64,000 nucleotides of DNA from Populus alba (lineage: Eukaryota > Streptophyta > Magnoliopsida > Malpighiales > Salicaceae). A model generated the notes under the pieces. The model ran no database searches, was not told the DNA's origin, and worked only from the letters and a program-made list of their open reading frames with translations. Of this stretch, positions 22,101 to 33,807 are shown in pieces. Positions within the stretch are counted from its first letter, which is position 1; every line of letters starts with the position of its first letter. The stretch lies in the NCBI RefSeq assembly GCF_005239225.2, contig NC_133290.1:13152204-13216203 (forward strand). Direction: 5' to 3'. Both the position numbers and the translations under genes were made by a program.

Positions 22101-23400
22101 TGTATATATGATTAGAGCATTCTTTTACAAATTATTATATTTTTCAACAAATAAACAATGCTGATAATATCGATTTGTATTTGGAATTTGAATTTCTTTT
22201 TCCTTTGCCATTTTGAGGATTTTCAAATTTAATACATTGAATTAAATTCTTACTAGTCACGTGCGATTTATTTTATGATCTATATGGAAAAAGACAATCA
22301 CAAAATGTCAAAAATCAAAGATTTGCAATGGAGAAAAACCCATCACTACAAAAACCAAAATCAGGGCCAACTTATGCGACTCAAAAATGATTTAGACCTT
22401 GTTTATTTATTGAAAAATAATTTTTTTTTAATGATTTTTTTGGAAAGCGAATTATTTTTTAATATTTGACAGTTTCATGAAAATATAAATTGGAAAATAT
22501 TTTTTAATATTTAGCTATACCTTGAAAAATGAGCTGAAAAATAACTTATTAATGTTTAATATTTTTCAAATTTATTAAAATAATAGGGACCAAATTAATA
22601 GATAAAAAAAAGTTAGAGGATGAAAATGACAAAAAAAAATCAATCTCATAAATTATTTTAAATAAAATAAATAGCAGTCAAAATAATAAAGTTCAAATCT
22701 AACAGATAAAAAGATTGAAGGAGGATAAAATTAAAATATAATACAAATTCCAAAAATATTTCAAATAAAACAAATAGCAATCAAAAGAATGATAATCAAA
22801 TCTTATAGATAAAAAAAATTAAAAGAGAATAACATTAAAAAAAAAAATTCATAAACGATTTCAAACAAAACAAATAACAATTAAAAAAAAAAGAAAAAAA
22901 TCTCATAACATGTAAGGGCATTGCTTTTTTTGTTGCTTTTGGCTAGTGATGGTAATGGTGATGTGGAGGCGGAAATACAAAAATAAATTATTATTTAAAT
23001 TATTTTTAGTTAAAAATAAATTATTATTTTGTTTATTTTTCGCAATGGAAAATAATTATTATTTTATTTATTTTGTAAAATAAAAATTAATAGCAAAATA
23101 TTCCGTCACAAAATAATTTCATAATCATAAACCATTCAGCAACGAAAGAAAGATTTTGTTACAGATATTGCGATGAAATTAATAGATTTTGTTCAGAAAA
23201 TTCTGTAACTATTTGCTTGTTTTCTATTATTGACATCAGTCTTTCATGTTTTCTCATTTCTATTAAGAACAGCGTTACTTTCTTTGAAGTTCAAAATCTA
23301 ATTTTGAAATAAATTAGCTGCTAAATTAATTGGAAAGTGAAACCATAGATCATTTTCTTTGAAGGGCGGTGAAAACGAAAAATAAAGAAACAAAGTGAAA
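19177..23400. other. AT-rich intergenic region with diverged dispersed repeats
   Basis: A short proline-codon-rich stretch with a stop at 19302-19304 follows the LTR. Two diverged direct copies of one repeat lie at about 20270-20790 and 20840-21345 (shared: ATTGAATCTTTTTT, TCATTAAGTAA, AACAAAGTT, TTTCAAGGTT/TTTCAAGATT ends). An inverted partial copy is at 21445-21570. The rest (21600-23400) is AT-rich without recognisable genes. Confidence 0.6.
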
Positions 23401-24016
23401 CTAGAGATGACTTAGCATATATCGATTTTGGAGTTGTAAATGTTTTAGGATTGAATTAGGAGAGGAAGGCAAAGGAAATGGTTGATGATCAGCTGTCATA
23501 AAAGATGGCGGCTGAGACATAAGATCTGAGGAAGAATATACATTAGTGTAAGGTAACATCATATTTTGTTCTTGTTCTTGTTGATGATGATGCTGTTGTA
23601 ACCTTTGTTGTTCCATTCTTTGTTGCTTTGGAACACTAAGCTTCTCTCCTTCAATCTCTCTATATTTGCAGAGATAAAATTGAAGTGGAGCGATAAAGTC
23701 TTCAAACAGTTCAAACCCTAGAGTTGTGATGGCCCAAATAATATCATCACCATTAATAGTCTCTCTTCTCTCTTTGGCATTTATCAGATGCTTCTCCGAT
23801 AACAAAGCTGATGACGCACTCTTGAACTGACTCTTTCGATATTTTCCCATTGTCTGGAATCGCTTTATTCATAACTCTGCCAACATTTGCTATAGGAAGG
23901 AGGTGTTCTTGCTCTTTACTGTTGTGATTGTTGCCGCTGCAACTCTTTAAACATGGGTTTTCTGGGCTTCCTCCACCGTGGCCATCCGTTCTATTTCCAT
24001 GGTTTTCATCTTCCAT
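23401..24016 (-). pseudogene. NF-YB-like transcription factor subunit with frameshift in the histone fold
   Basis: From ATG 24016 the frame reads an acidic/Gly-rich leader, then the NF-YB core: [40 protein letters not shown]. It then runs into a stop at 23753-23755. The rest of the core ([36 protein letters not shown]) continues in another frame to 23401, so one base too many or two too few lie at about 23761, inside an AGAG repeat. The core is also atypical: it lacks about three residues on each side of VQECV and has about three extra after TLGFE. NF-YB pairs with NF-YC by a histone fold and joins NF-YA to bind CCAAT boxes. The Gln/His-rich C-terminus is intact. Closest in feel to the NF-YB5 group. 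It may be a decaying paralogue; a sequence error is the alternative for the frameshift but not for the small gaps. Confidence 0.78.
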
Positions 24017-25176
24017 TTCTCTCCCATGCACACACACGTCCTCTCCAAAGTGTAACAGATTGGTTTTAACTTTGATAATAATGTTAAGGCTTGTTTTGTG
24101 GACTGAAATGACTGGAAAGAAGAACAGGAAAATAGGCATGTGAAAAGGGAAAATAAGAGACTTGGCGGATTATTTAATAGATAAGCTGCTTTTGTGGAGA
24201 AGTAGATTACTGCCATGACCTAATCTAACTTGTGTTCAAAGTATTGATCGGTTTGGGCTTTGATAAATACCTCCATGGTGACAAGCTCTGGTTTAATTGT
24301 TGGGGTTAAGATAAGAAGATGGTTTCCCATAGTTTCTTCTGAACCTCTTCCATTGAATCTGGGAAACTTGACAAGCAGTCAATTTTGTTGCAACTTACGT
24401 TGTGATTGAAAGAATCTCATCTTAGGTTAATTTAATGCTCGTCACTCTAGCGAAGCTGTACATATTAAGCTAAAATAAATTAGGGTTTTATGAACAAAGG
24501 CGAATGTTGTTCATGCAAATTGCAAATTGGTATCATTTCTCAGATGAGATCCAACCTAGATTGAAACAATGTGACAGTTGCGCATTATTTTTCCTTCGTA
24601 GAGAACATACATGAGGTTCGGTTTTTGACAAATATATTTCTGGACAAAGGCAAATGGAGTAAAATAGACAGTCTGCAAAAAACAATTACAGAACTGCAAA
24701 ACCATTGTTAAGACAGTGAGGAAACAAAAATTGAATCTCCAATAGGAGCAAGTAAAAAAGGGTCATCATGTTCTTTTCAAGTGCCGTACAAAATGTAGCT
24801 GTGCACAATCAACTTTTCTTTCATTGTGATGCAATAGAGACAAGTTCAGCATTGCACATTTCAATATGATATTCAAAAAATTTGATGTTCGTCCAAACCT
24901 ATAACAATTGGACTTTACACTTAAAGAATGCATTGTCATCTTTTTAACAATAATATTAACTGAAACTGTGACACAAATCTTGGGATGAAGAAATCATAAA
25001 ACTAAAAGATACGAAAAACATCTGACAATGGCAATCCTAATTATCATGGTAGATAAGCTAACATGGAGATGCAGTTACTTGAATTGTAATTAGCAACCAT
25101 AGCAAAAAGAATACCTAATCTCACTTGCAATAGAACACCGAGAATGGACGTGCCAATGACTGGGCCGGAATCATGC

Positions 25177-28100
25177 TTAAGCAATAGCAAAAGTGAGTGT
25201 CTCTGACTCTCTGGGTCGCCACATGGATTTCTGGACACACAGCAATCCTTCCTTGTCCTTAGAGTAGGTCATACGAACCTCCCACTGCATAGACCTTGCC
25301 ATGTTCTCCAGCTCATTAATGGTCTCAACATTGTCCCGGACAATGAGCTTCCCTTCCGGCCTCAGAATTCTATCAACTTCCGCAAATACAGCCTCCATAC
25401 TGCACCTGTAAGACTCACAAACCATTGCAAGGTTAGACACAGAAAGCAGAGAAACAGTGGGGTTTCTCAAGTGAAACTTTCAGCGGTAAGAAATGCGCTT
25501 TAGATTATTATTATATACCTCTTTTTAACCTTGGAGAATAGATGGTCCGCATGGAGAAGATCATAAGATCTAGGATAAGTGCTAAATGATTCACACCAAT
25601 CATGATAAATTCCAAACAGCCCACGTTCATAAATTATAGGTAGAGTATCTGGCGAGTCTACTGTGATCACATTCATGACCCACACATTCAACTCCTTCAG
25701 AGCTGCAGCGAAACTGCCATCACAACAAGAATATCAGACCAAAGAAAAAAAGGCAATATTTACATTTTATCATGTAGCTTTGCAAAAGCACCAAACCCTG
25801 CTAAAAGGGAAGGTGGGGGAGTAGATTATTCTCCATGCCAGCATAACAAATTTTTACATTATAAAGATTCGTGGCAAGAAAAATAAAAAGTTGTTAAGTG
25901 TGGTATTTTGCCAGAGAAATAAACAGGAGCATTAATCATTTAACACTTTCAACAAGTAACAATAAAAATTGTGCTTACCCTCCATAAACAGATCTCATGT
26001 CCATGGCATTTCTCACAGATGACCAGTTTATTCCAATTCCAAGTAGATATGAATTGGAGACCACCCGCTTCCAGTGCTCATAATCTGCAGTGAAATCTTC
26101 TGGTGCTGGTTTACCATAAACCCCAACTTGGGAACTCAACATCCAATAAGGTGCTTTACCCAACCTTGCCGGCCATTGCTCTGGCCATTGAGACCCACGT
26201 TCCAGTGAATCTACAGGCACCTTATGCATACATGCTTGCAGGGGCACATTCCTAAGCACAAGAATGAAATTAAATTATAGAAGTTATGCATCTTGTGATG
26301 CATGCTAGCTATTCCTACGCACAGAAATTTGTTATAAGAAAAATTATGGCACCTCCTTCAAATTCAATGTTCTTCAAATTCAATGTTCTCCAGATTCACA
26401 TGCAACTTTTCTTTGTGTGTATGTGTGTGAATAGAAATGTAAAAGAGCAGAAAGATTTCATGAGATACATATGCATGGAGCAATGGTTGAAAGACACGTA
26501 TCCACAGAAATTTAGCAGTAAAACATTGATTATTACTATATTCCTCGCCTTAACAGTAAAATTACCAGGCTGCGTTTGGATCATCAGATGCTTCACAAAG
26601 TGGAGGCTCTTGTTTTGATCTTTGCTCATAGCAGTCATTGGAAGTAGGCTTCCTGTATGTAGCTACACCCACTCCATTAATTGTGTCCTTGTTAATAGAC
26701 ACAAGTTCCCAGCACATAGCTTTTGTTAGTTCAGTCATGGCTGCAAGCAATTCCCATGAAAAGCACATGTTATAATCCATCAACTCTCTCAAAAATCAGT
26801 TCATGTTTGGTTAAGAAATCACCAACCTTGCCAAATTTCAACATCTTCAGCTAGCTTCTGATAAACAGGAGTAGCAGACCACACAAAGAAACCACCAGGT
26901 CGCAACACACGATTCAGCTCCAGAAGAAGTTTGCCACCTGCATATGTCAATTGCTCAATTAAGATAAAACATTAAAGTTTATATTCCTCTCTATATTTTG
27001 TTAAATAAAACTAAGAAATCCCATTTTATATAGTATCGATCAGAAGAGATCAGCACATGGAGCAAAGCAAAGAACACAGCCCAAAAAGGTATATAATATA
27101 AGTTTGAATGAGCTTAAACCTATCTGAGGAAATGCAAATTAAATGCCCACCTTCAATATGCCACGGTACTCTACAGCGCGCACAATGAACAGCATCAAAA
27201 ACTCTGCCAGGGTAGGGAAGCCTCTTTGTTCCCATCACAGCTGATATAGCTGGGATTCCTCTTTCAAGAGCAAATTGTACTTGGGCTTCATGCTCATCTT
27301 TAGGGGCAAATGACATTGCTAGAACATCTCTGTCAAAGAGATATCCTCCAAAGCTAGCAACTCCACATCCAACATCCAATATCACACGGGTTTGTTTTCC
27401 CCATGCAATGCCAGGCACAGACTGCACCATACAAGTCTCAACATTCAGAATCTCACAGGAAAATGGAATACAAAATTCAAGTAAAAGCAATTGAAAGCTT
27501 ATGCATCTTGTTATATATATTAAAAAAAAAAACAAGTAAATATGTAAGGGATTGATAAATAAGCTTTTCAACATGAAAAGGCAATTTTGCTGGATTTTGG
27601 AAAAGTTGGGATGCTGTATTATCAAAGATTTTCAGATTTAATGTACACAGGAGAACTGGAACAGTGTATCTAAGTACAAATAATCATTCAACACACATGA
27701 CAATAAATGAAAAGCTGACTGAATAATTCCCCCCTTCACAAGTCTATGCTACCCCTCTCAGTTTCTCAGCATTTTCCAAATCAACTCCCACACTGCAGCT
27801 CTATCTTTCTTCCAACCTAAAAATAACTTCTGCACCTCCCTTTGAATTATTTTTCCAATCTTTCAAGTTTTTCAAACCACATCCTAAAGCCTCCAATACC
27901 ATGCTTATTTAGTGATGACTTAAGAATTTGGATATACCATGCATCCAATTTTATATCCAAGATGCAGGCCATCAAGTGCAGGGGTAACCTAGATACAGCC
28001 AAACTAGAACTTTATTGATTAGAATAACCACCAATAGGGGGGGTCAAAATTATTCATGAGGCAAAGATCTTAAGACAGCTTACCACTCAACCACAATCTT

Positions 28101-29636
28101 AAGTTTACTTTCAGAAAACTAAAGACAACAATATTTGTAATGATAACACACAGCCAGGTATGCACAATCACTTTAGTAACTCCAGAATGCTTGCAACCCA
28201 AAGGGAGGAGAGTAGCAAAGTAGCAACCATACGTTCATAAAACACACAAAACAAGGGCATTAAAATAACATATAACCAGGTTCACCTCATTTATGAAGTC
28301 AATGTAATGAAGAGCGCCATGCTTAAACTGGGTTCCACCACCAGGGAAAGTGAGGAATTCACCAGTAACTTTCACCCAGTTTTGATGCCCCTTAATTTGT
28401 GCAAGCTTGGTGTGGGGAACATTATGGTACCATATCTGCAACAACACAGAGTATTAATCCAACATTGCAAGAAAATGGCGCGCAGTCAATGAACTTGCAT
28501 AAACTTATTGAACGTACCTTTTCCCTGCTTGTAGGCCACTCAATTGGGCGTTTATATCCTTCAGGAAGAGGAACAAGACAGGTTGGGGGTTCTTCAGGAC
28601 AGTGCCTCTCTCTATGTTCGTAGTGCTTTGTAGAATGAAGACTCCTAATTTTTTGCCAATTGTCAAGACATGGGATGTAATCAGGCCCAGCAGTGACATT
28701 GCACAGTTTCCAATTGTACCCCCCTTGTTGATTAGAAGACTTTTGAGTTTCCTTCTCATTCTTTGACTCTGCTGACTGAGTTGACCACGAACCGCTCTGA
28801 GTGGTCGTTTCATTCAAAAGCTCTGACTGAGCCCCTGAAGGAAGTAACTCACCTGAACTCTGGTTGTTGGCCTGCCCATCAGAACTTTTATCCGCCTCCT
28901 TACTATCTTTCTGATCCACCTTCTCATCTATCTTATCATTCCCTGTTTCCCCATCCTCACCTTCACCAGTATTCTCGCCCAATTTTGTTTCAGTCTCATC
29001 AGTACCAGGTTTCTTCTCCGTTGAATTCTCCTCAGAATCTCCTTGTCCAGCTGCATTACTTTCACCATCATCTGGCTTTGTCCCTCCATCTTTTGTGTTT
29101 GTTTCTCCATTGTTGATTTTAGTGTCACCATCCTCTGCATTAGTTCCTCCATTTTGTGTCTCAGTAGTTGACCCATCATCGGACTTGGTATCTTCATTAG
29201 ATTTTTCCTCAGGCTTCTCTTCTGGCTTGTCCTCAAGCTTCTCTTCTTGCTTCTCCTCCAGCTTCTCTTCTGGCTTCTCCTCCGGCTTCTCTTCAGGAAT
29301 CTCCTCGGGCTTCTCTTCAGGAATCTCCTTGGGCTTCTCTTCGGGCTTCTCTTCAGGTGTACTGCTGTCTCCTTGTGTTGCATCCTCAGGCAAATCACCC
29401 GGGCTATCCTCAGGTTGCTTAGGATTGATTTCATTGCTCTCAGGAACTTGTTGCTTCACCTCATTCTTGTTTTCCTGGGCAGGAACATCAACACCTTGTC
29501 CAGGAACCACAGAAGACGATGTCATCATCCATACCCCAACCAAGCAGAAACCCACAAACACCGTGATTGTCACTGTCGAGCAGTAACTCGAATTTTGCCT
29601 TCTATTGTCTACCCGGCTATATTTTCCTAACGCCAT
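25177..29636 (-). CDS. PMT26: Probable methyltransferase PMT26 (DUF248/QUA2-type), 8 coding exons
   Basis: Coding exons on the - strand: 29636-28518, 28435-28286, 27421-27151, 26937-26827, 26740-26566, 26251-25979, 25713-25519, 25405-25177. All introns are GT-AG, and the joined length of 2523 bases gives 840 residues in frame. Residues 1-18 are cytosolic and residues about 19-40 ([18 protein letters not shown]) are a single membrane anchor. Then comes a long acidic/Lys-rich stem with [12 protein letters not shown] repeats, and from about residue 310 the DUF248 methyltransferase domain. SAM-binding motif I is [13 protein letters not shown]; other family marks are [38 protein letters not shown]-like [16 protein letters not shown] and [19 protein letters not shown] proteins are Golgi type II proteins thought to methylate pectin. 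SYCSTVT near the N-terminus and the stem sequence point to the PMT26 orthologue. No frame defects seen. Confidence 0.95.
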
Positions 29637-29674
29637 GTTCTCCTATAGCCAATCAATTCTCAAAATTTTGAGCA

Positions 29675-30745
29675 CCTGCATATCAAAGTTGAAACCATGA
29701 CAAATCTCACAACGACACAGCCTACAAAGCATACATTTTGACACATCGGTCAAAATTTTCAAATCGCATTTCATCATATATTTTACACACATAAAGTAGC
29801 ATAGCTCCCAAAATATACAAGAAATTCATCCCGATTTGTCAAGTCCAACCTTAAAACAGCAATATATCCACATTCGTAAGGTTGTAAGCGCAATTGGAAA
29901 ACATAAAATATTTTTATCTTGTGAAATTGAATTGGCATCGAACACAGGTAGCAATAAACAAATATTAATGCTTAGATCGAGAATGGATCAAATCAACTAA
30001 CCTTCAAGAAAAAGTAACAGACTTTTAGCATACATAATGACAAACTTAAACAAAAAGAAAAAAACTACTACCACAAAAAAGCAAGAGATTCAAACTTGAT
30101 AAAAGGTTGCCGTAAAAATCCCATTACAAATAACCACAAAACACAACATTACAAGCAAAAATAATAAAGTTGTAACAAGAAACAATGCAGATCTATATAA
30201 TTGAGCCTTAAAATGACAACCTTTTGCTAAAACCAAGTATTATAAAGGGATCACATCAAGATCACATAAGATCCATTAAGACTTAGTTATGTCTCACATG
30301 ATTTGCAAAAAGTAAAGGAGCCCAGATGATGCAAAACAAATCCAAGATACAATGATGAATGAGCTGAAGATTACAGGCACTGAAAAATAACATTCTGGCA
30401 TACCTTGTATTGATAATATGAAGATCTGCGTCTCTAGGGTGTGAAAGATGCAAGCTTTTATAGCCTTATTTGTTCATATTTCTAAGTTGGCAAAGAGAGA
30501 GGGAGAGAGAGATTGATCCAAAGCTACTAATTGACAAGAAAAGGGAAAGACAAGGATAAAGAAATAGAAGTAGGAGAAGAATACGAAGAGATGGGTTAAA
30601 TAAGAAGGATCAGTGTTCACTTTGGTTTTGTTAGTACAGAACTCCTATAATCCACGTGAGAGGGAGAGGAAAAGGGACGGTCGAACAAGACACGGAGAGT
30701 GTCAGCCACAAGATTTGCCGTGAAATCAGCTACTCTTGAGAGAGA
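29675..30745 (-). other. PMT26 5' UTR with intron
   Basis: A strong donor (CAAG|GTATG, exon end 30404) and an acceptor (GATATGCAG|GTG, exon start 29675) frame a 728-base intron in the leader. The first UTR exon would run from about 30745 to 30404 and is GA-rich. The second joins the coding exon at 29636. Inferred from splice signals only. Confidence 0.55.
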
Positions 30746-30769
30746 GACTTTCCTGATAGAAGACTACCG

Positions 30770-30779
30770 CTTATATAAT
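30770..30779 (-). promoter_or_regulatory. TATA box of PMT26
   Basis: On the - strand the sequence reads TATTATATAAGC. It stands about 370 bases before the predicted leader donor, with GA-rich leader sequence immediately downstream. Confidence 0.5.
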
Positions 30780-30789
30780 AGAGTGGAGA

Positions 30790-33724
30790 AGAGGACCAAT
30801 TTTATTTTGCAATGTTGACAGGTGCAATGATCATTTTGGTGCTTGAACTTGTGTACATTATTCAATTGCATCTTTAATTACTGTCTCTATTGCTATCACA
30901 TTTTTACCATTTACAAAATTAACATCCACACAAGTAAGTATGAGGTAGTCAGGGGTGCCTTGTGATCTTAAGTACTTTTGTTTATTTTTTAAAGTAATTT
31001 TTTAAAAAATATATATATTAAAATAATTTTTTATTTTTAAATATTTTCAAAAAAATAATTAAAAAACAAGTTTTATCATAAGTTCAAATAATTCTTAATT
31101 TTCTCCACTCGTGTTTGATATAGTAGTTCAGGTTATTTTTAAAATAATTTTTTTATTTTTTAAAAAAATATATTTTTTAATAATAATATATTAAAATAAA
31201 AAATATTAAAAAAATCAAATAAAAATCAAATGAAATAAAGCTTTTAAAAAACTCTCGTCGAAATATGTCCAAACATACTCTTTTTAAATTTGGCATTTCA
31301 CTGACGAACGACTAACAGTAATATTATTTATCATTCGTTATTATTATCTCAAGTCTCAGCCACGTAGGAGCGTTTGGCAAATTGCCTAGATTGTCCTTTT
31401 TCTCCTTTTCCCTAATAAAATAAAATATAATTTTAATTATGGTTTAATGCTTAAAGTTTAAGCAAAGCCCATCTTTAGTATTAAAAGATTTGTTTGGTTT
31501 TCACGATGGAGGCTTGAAATTACTCAATGGAAGATTGTTGCGTTGTTTTCAACGCTTTCTAGATCTTAACTAGAAATTTCATGCCCCAAGCCTGTGGCAT
31601 GCTTTTATTTTCTCGTGCGTTTAGAAAACAAATTATCGTAATTCATAATATTTTTAAAAAATTATAAATTTAAATTTTTAATTAATTTAATATATTAAAA
31701 AAATAAAATCATCAAAGATAATTTTAAAAAAATCATAAAAAATAAAAGAAAAAAAAAACTATATAGGAAAACTATATAGGAAAACACTATAGCAATCTGT
31801 ATTATTTTATGAGAAAATCTATAGTTGTAATTCTCAACCAGTTCAATATTAAAAATAATAAAATCGATAAAAAAAATTATAACAAAAAAAATCATGTAGG
31901 GAACATTGTAACAATCCAAGTATTTAAAAAAAAACTATGAAACTAAATTCTCAATCAGCTCAATATGAAAAAAATAAAATCAATAAAGACAATTCTTGAA
32001 AAAAAAAACAAAATATGAGGAAACAATGTAGCAATCCACAGTGTTTTTAAAAAAATTACAAAGCTAAATTATCAACTAGCTCAATATTAAAAAATAAAAT
32101 CGATAAAAACAATTCTGAAGAAAAAAAACACACAGAAAAATGAAAAAAAAAAAGAAGACAGTTTTGAAAAAAAAAAAAAACATGTGAGAAAAGTTAAAGC
32201 TAAATTTTCAATCGGCACAATATTAAAAAAAATCAATAAAGATAATTTAAAAAAAAAAACATGCACGGAAATAATATAGCATAACAAAAATCATGTAGGG
32301 AAATATTATAGTAATTTATAATATTTTTTAAAAAAAAACTACGAAGTAAAATTCTCAACCAATTCAATATAAAAAAAATAAAATCAATAAATATCATTTA
32401 AAAAAAAACTATAAAAAAGAATACAATCGGAAACAAGCCTGGCTTCTGTTATTCCATGTTAAAGAAGGTTGCTTGAATCGGCATACATTCTGAAACTTTA
32501 AAAAACATTACTCCTGCTCTTGATAACAAGTCACGGTGTGCGGTAATTGTGATTAATTTTTAAAATATTTTTATTTTTAAAAGATTATTTTTTATATAAA
32601 CATGTTAAAATGATCTGAAAATACTAAAAAAAATATTAATTTAAAGTAAAAAAAAAATTAAAAACATTTATGAAACGCAAAAACAAATAATAGAAAAAGA
32701 TCTATAAAGAAAGCATAAAACACAATTTAATTTAAAAAATATTTGTATTATTAGACAGTTGAGATATCTAGCTACTTTGAATGGAATTGATCGTGGTCAT
32801 ATTTTGCCTTTCCACCTTACAAAATAATGCCTTGTTACCTGTCGAAAGAGCCGTGGAGATTTACCAAAGAAAAGATTGGTGACAATGGCACTGACTGTTT
32901 CTGTGTTCGGCAAAACCATTGATAAAAATAGGAGGCTGTTGGGGCCAAGGCTTCGGGAACATTCATAATAAGAACTTAGCCCTTTTCATCTTTGTTTATG
33001 CTTTAAACATGATATTAATTTCCCAACGACGATCTTAAATCACACCCGTTGAGATATCTTTATGAGACACTGTATGAATCGCATTGCACCATAAGAATAA
33101 TGATTGATTAAGATTTGGAATATAACATGATTGTTGTCATATAACATATATTATTGTAATATAATATGACCTGATTATCTTTTTTTCCTGAAATTAATGA
33201 TAATATTTCAGATAATTAAATTTAAATTACTAGCTAATTTAATTCATTATTCTTAATTATAATTCTTTATTTTACTGTTCGTGTAATCACGAGTTGACCT
33301 GCCAGGTCAATCGAGTAGTTATACTAACTTTTTTTTTTATAAACTTGGACCGGTCTAGCATCTGGATCGGACGAGTCCCAAGTCAACCAGTCAAGTCAAT
33401 CTAGGTTTAATAATAATGGTCTGGAATTGAGTTCGAAGGTTCAACTTAAAAAAAATAAATAATATAAGATATAAAAAACATTTACTAACTAATAAACTAC
33501 AACTAACTTGTGTTTATACTAAACTATTAAATTAATTAATTAATTAACAATGATATTTGATTAGATGAGCTAATAATCATTCTGCCATAGCTTTAACAAC
33601 TTTCTCTGCATAACAAATGCCGTATTAGTTCGAGTAGAGTAACCGTTAGGGAACATGTTACCATCTCTTATATTGCTCATCTAGATTATTAATATTTATT
33701 GAACATGAGCTTGCATTCGCATCA
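30790..33724. other. AT-rich intergenic region with degenerate repeats
   Basis: Apart from the tandem repeat listed at 31625-32420, this holds MITE-like poly(A/T) hairpin sequence at about 30970-31280 and 32525-32760. A CCGG/CAAGTCAA-rich dispersed repeat remnant lies at about 33290-33430. No gene seen. Confidence 0.5.
31625..32420. repeat. Degenerate tandem repeat, unit about 115-145 bp, six copies
   Basis: The phrase CTCAACCAGTTCAATAT and its variants recur near 31834, 31950, 32069, 32208 and 32352. Each is followed by AAAATAAAATCRATAAA and then by an A-run and an ATGTAGGGAAA-type segment. Copies differ by many indels, so the array is old. Confidence 0.7.
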
Positions 33725-33807
33725 GCTGGTTTGCCCGAGAGGTTAAGGGGGAAGACTTAAGATCTTCTGTACATAAGTACGCATGGGTTCGAACCCCATA
33801 GCCAGCA
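33725..33807 (+). tRNA. tRNA-Leu (anticodon UAA)
   Basis: The 83 bases fold as a class II tRNA. The acceptor stem GCTGGTT pairs with AGCCAGC. The D-arm has GGTTAA. The anticodon stem GAAGA/TCTTC encloses the loop CTTAAGA (anticodon TAA), the long variable arm is GTAC-ATAA-GTAC, and the T-arm is ATGGG-TTCGAAC-CCCAT with discriminator A. The next three genomic bases are CCA, which nuclear plant tRNA genes normally lack; this is likely chance. A T-rich stretch from 33812 can serve as RNA polymerase III terminator. Reads leucine UUA/UUG codons. Confidence 0.94.

Noticed and set aside
28763..29630. Open frames on the + strand opposite PMT26 exon 1 (Ser/Gly-Phe and Leu-rich)
   Set aside because: Mirror of the Glu-Lys-Pro repeat; the - strand has the conserved gene.
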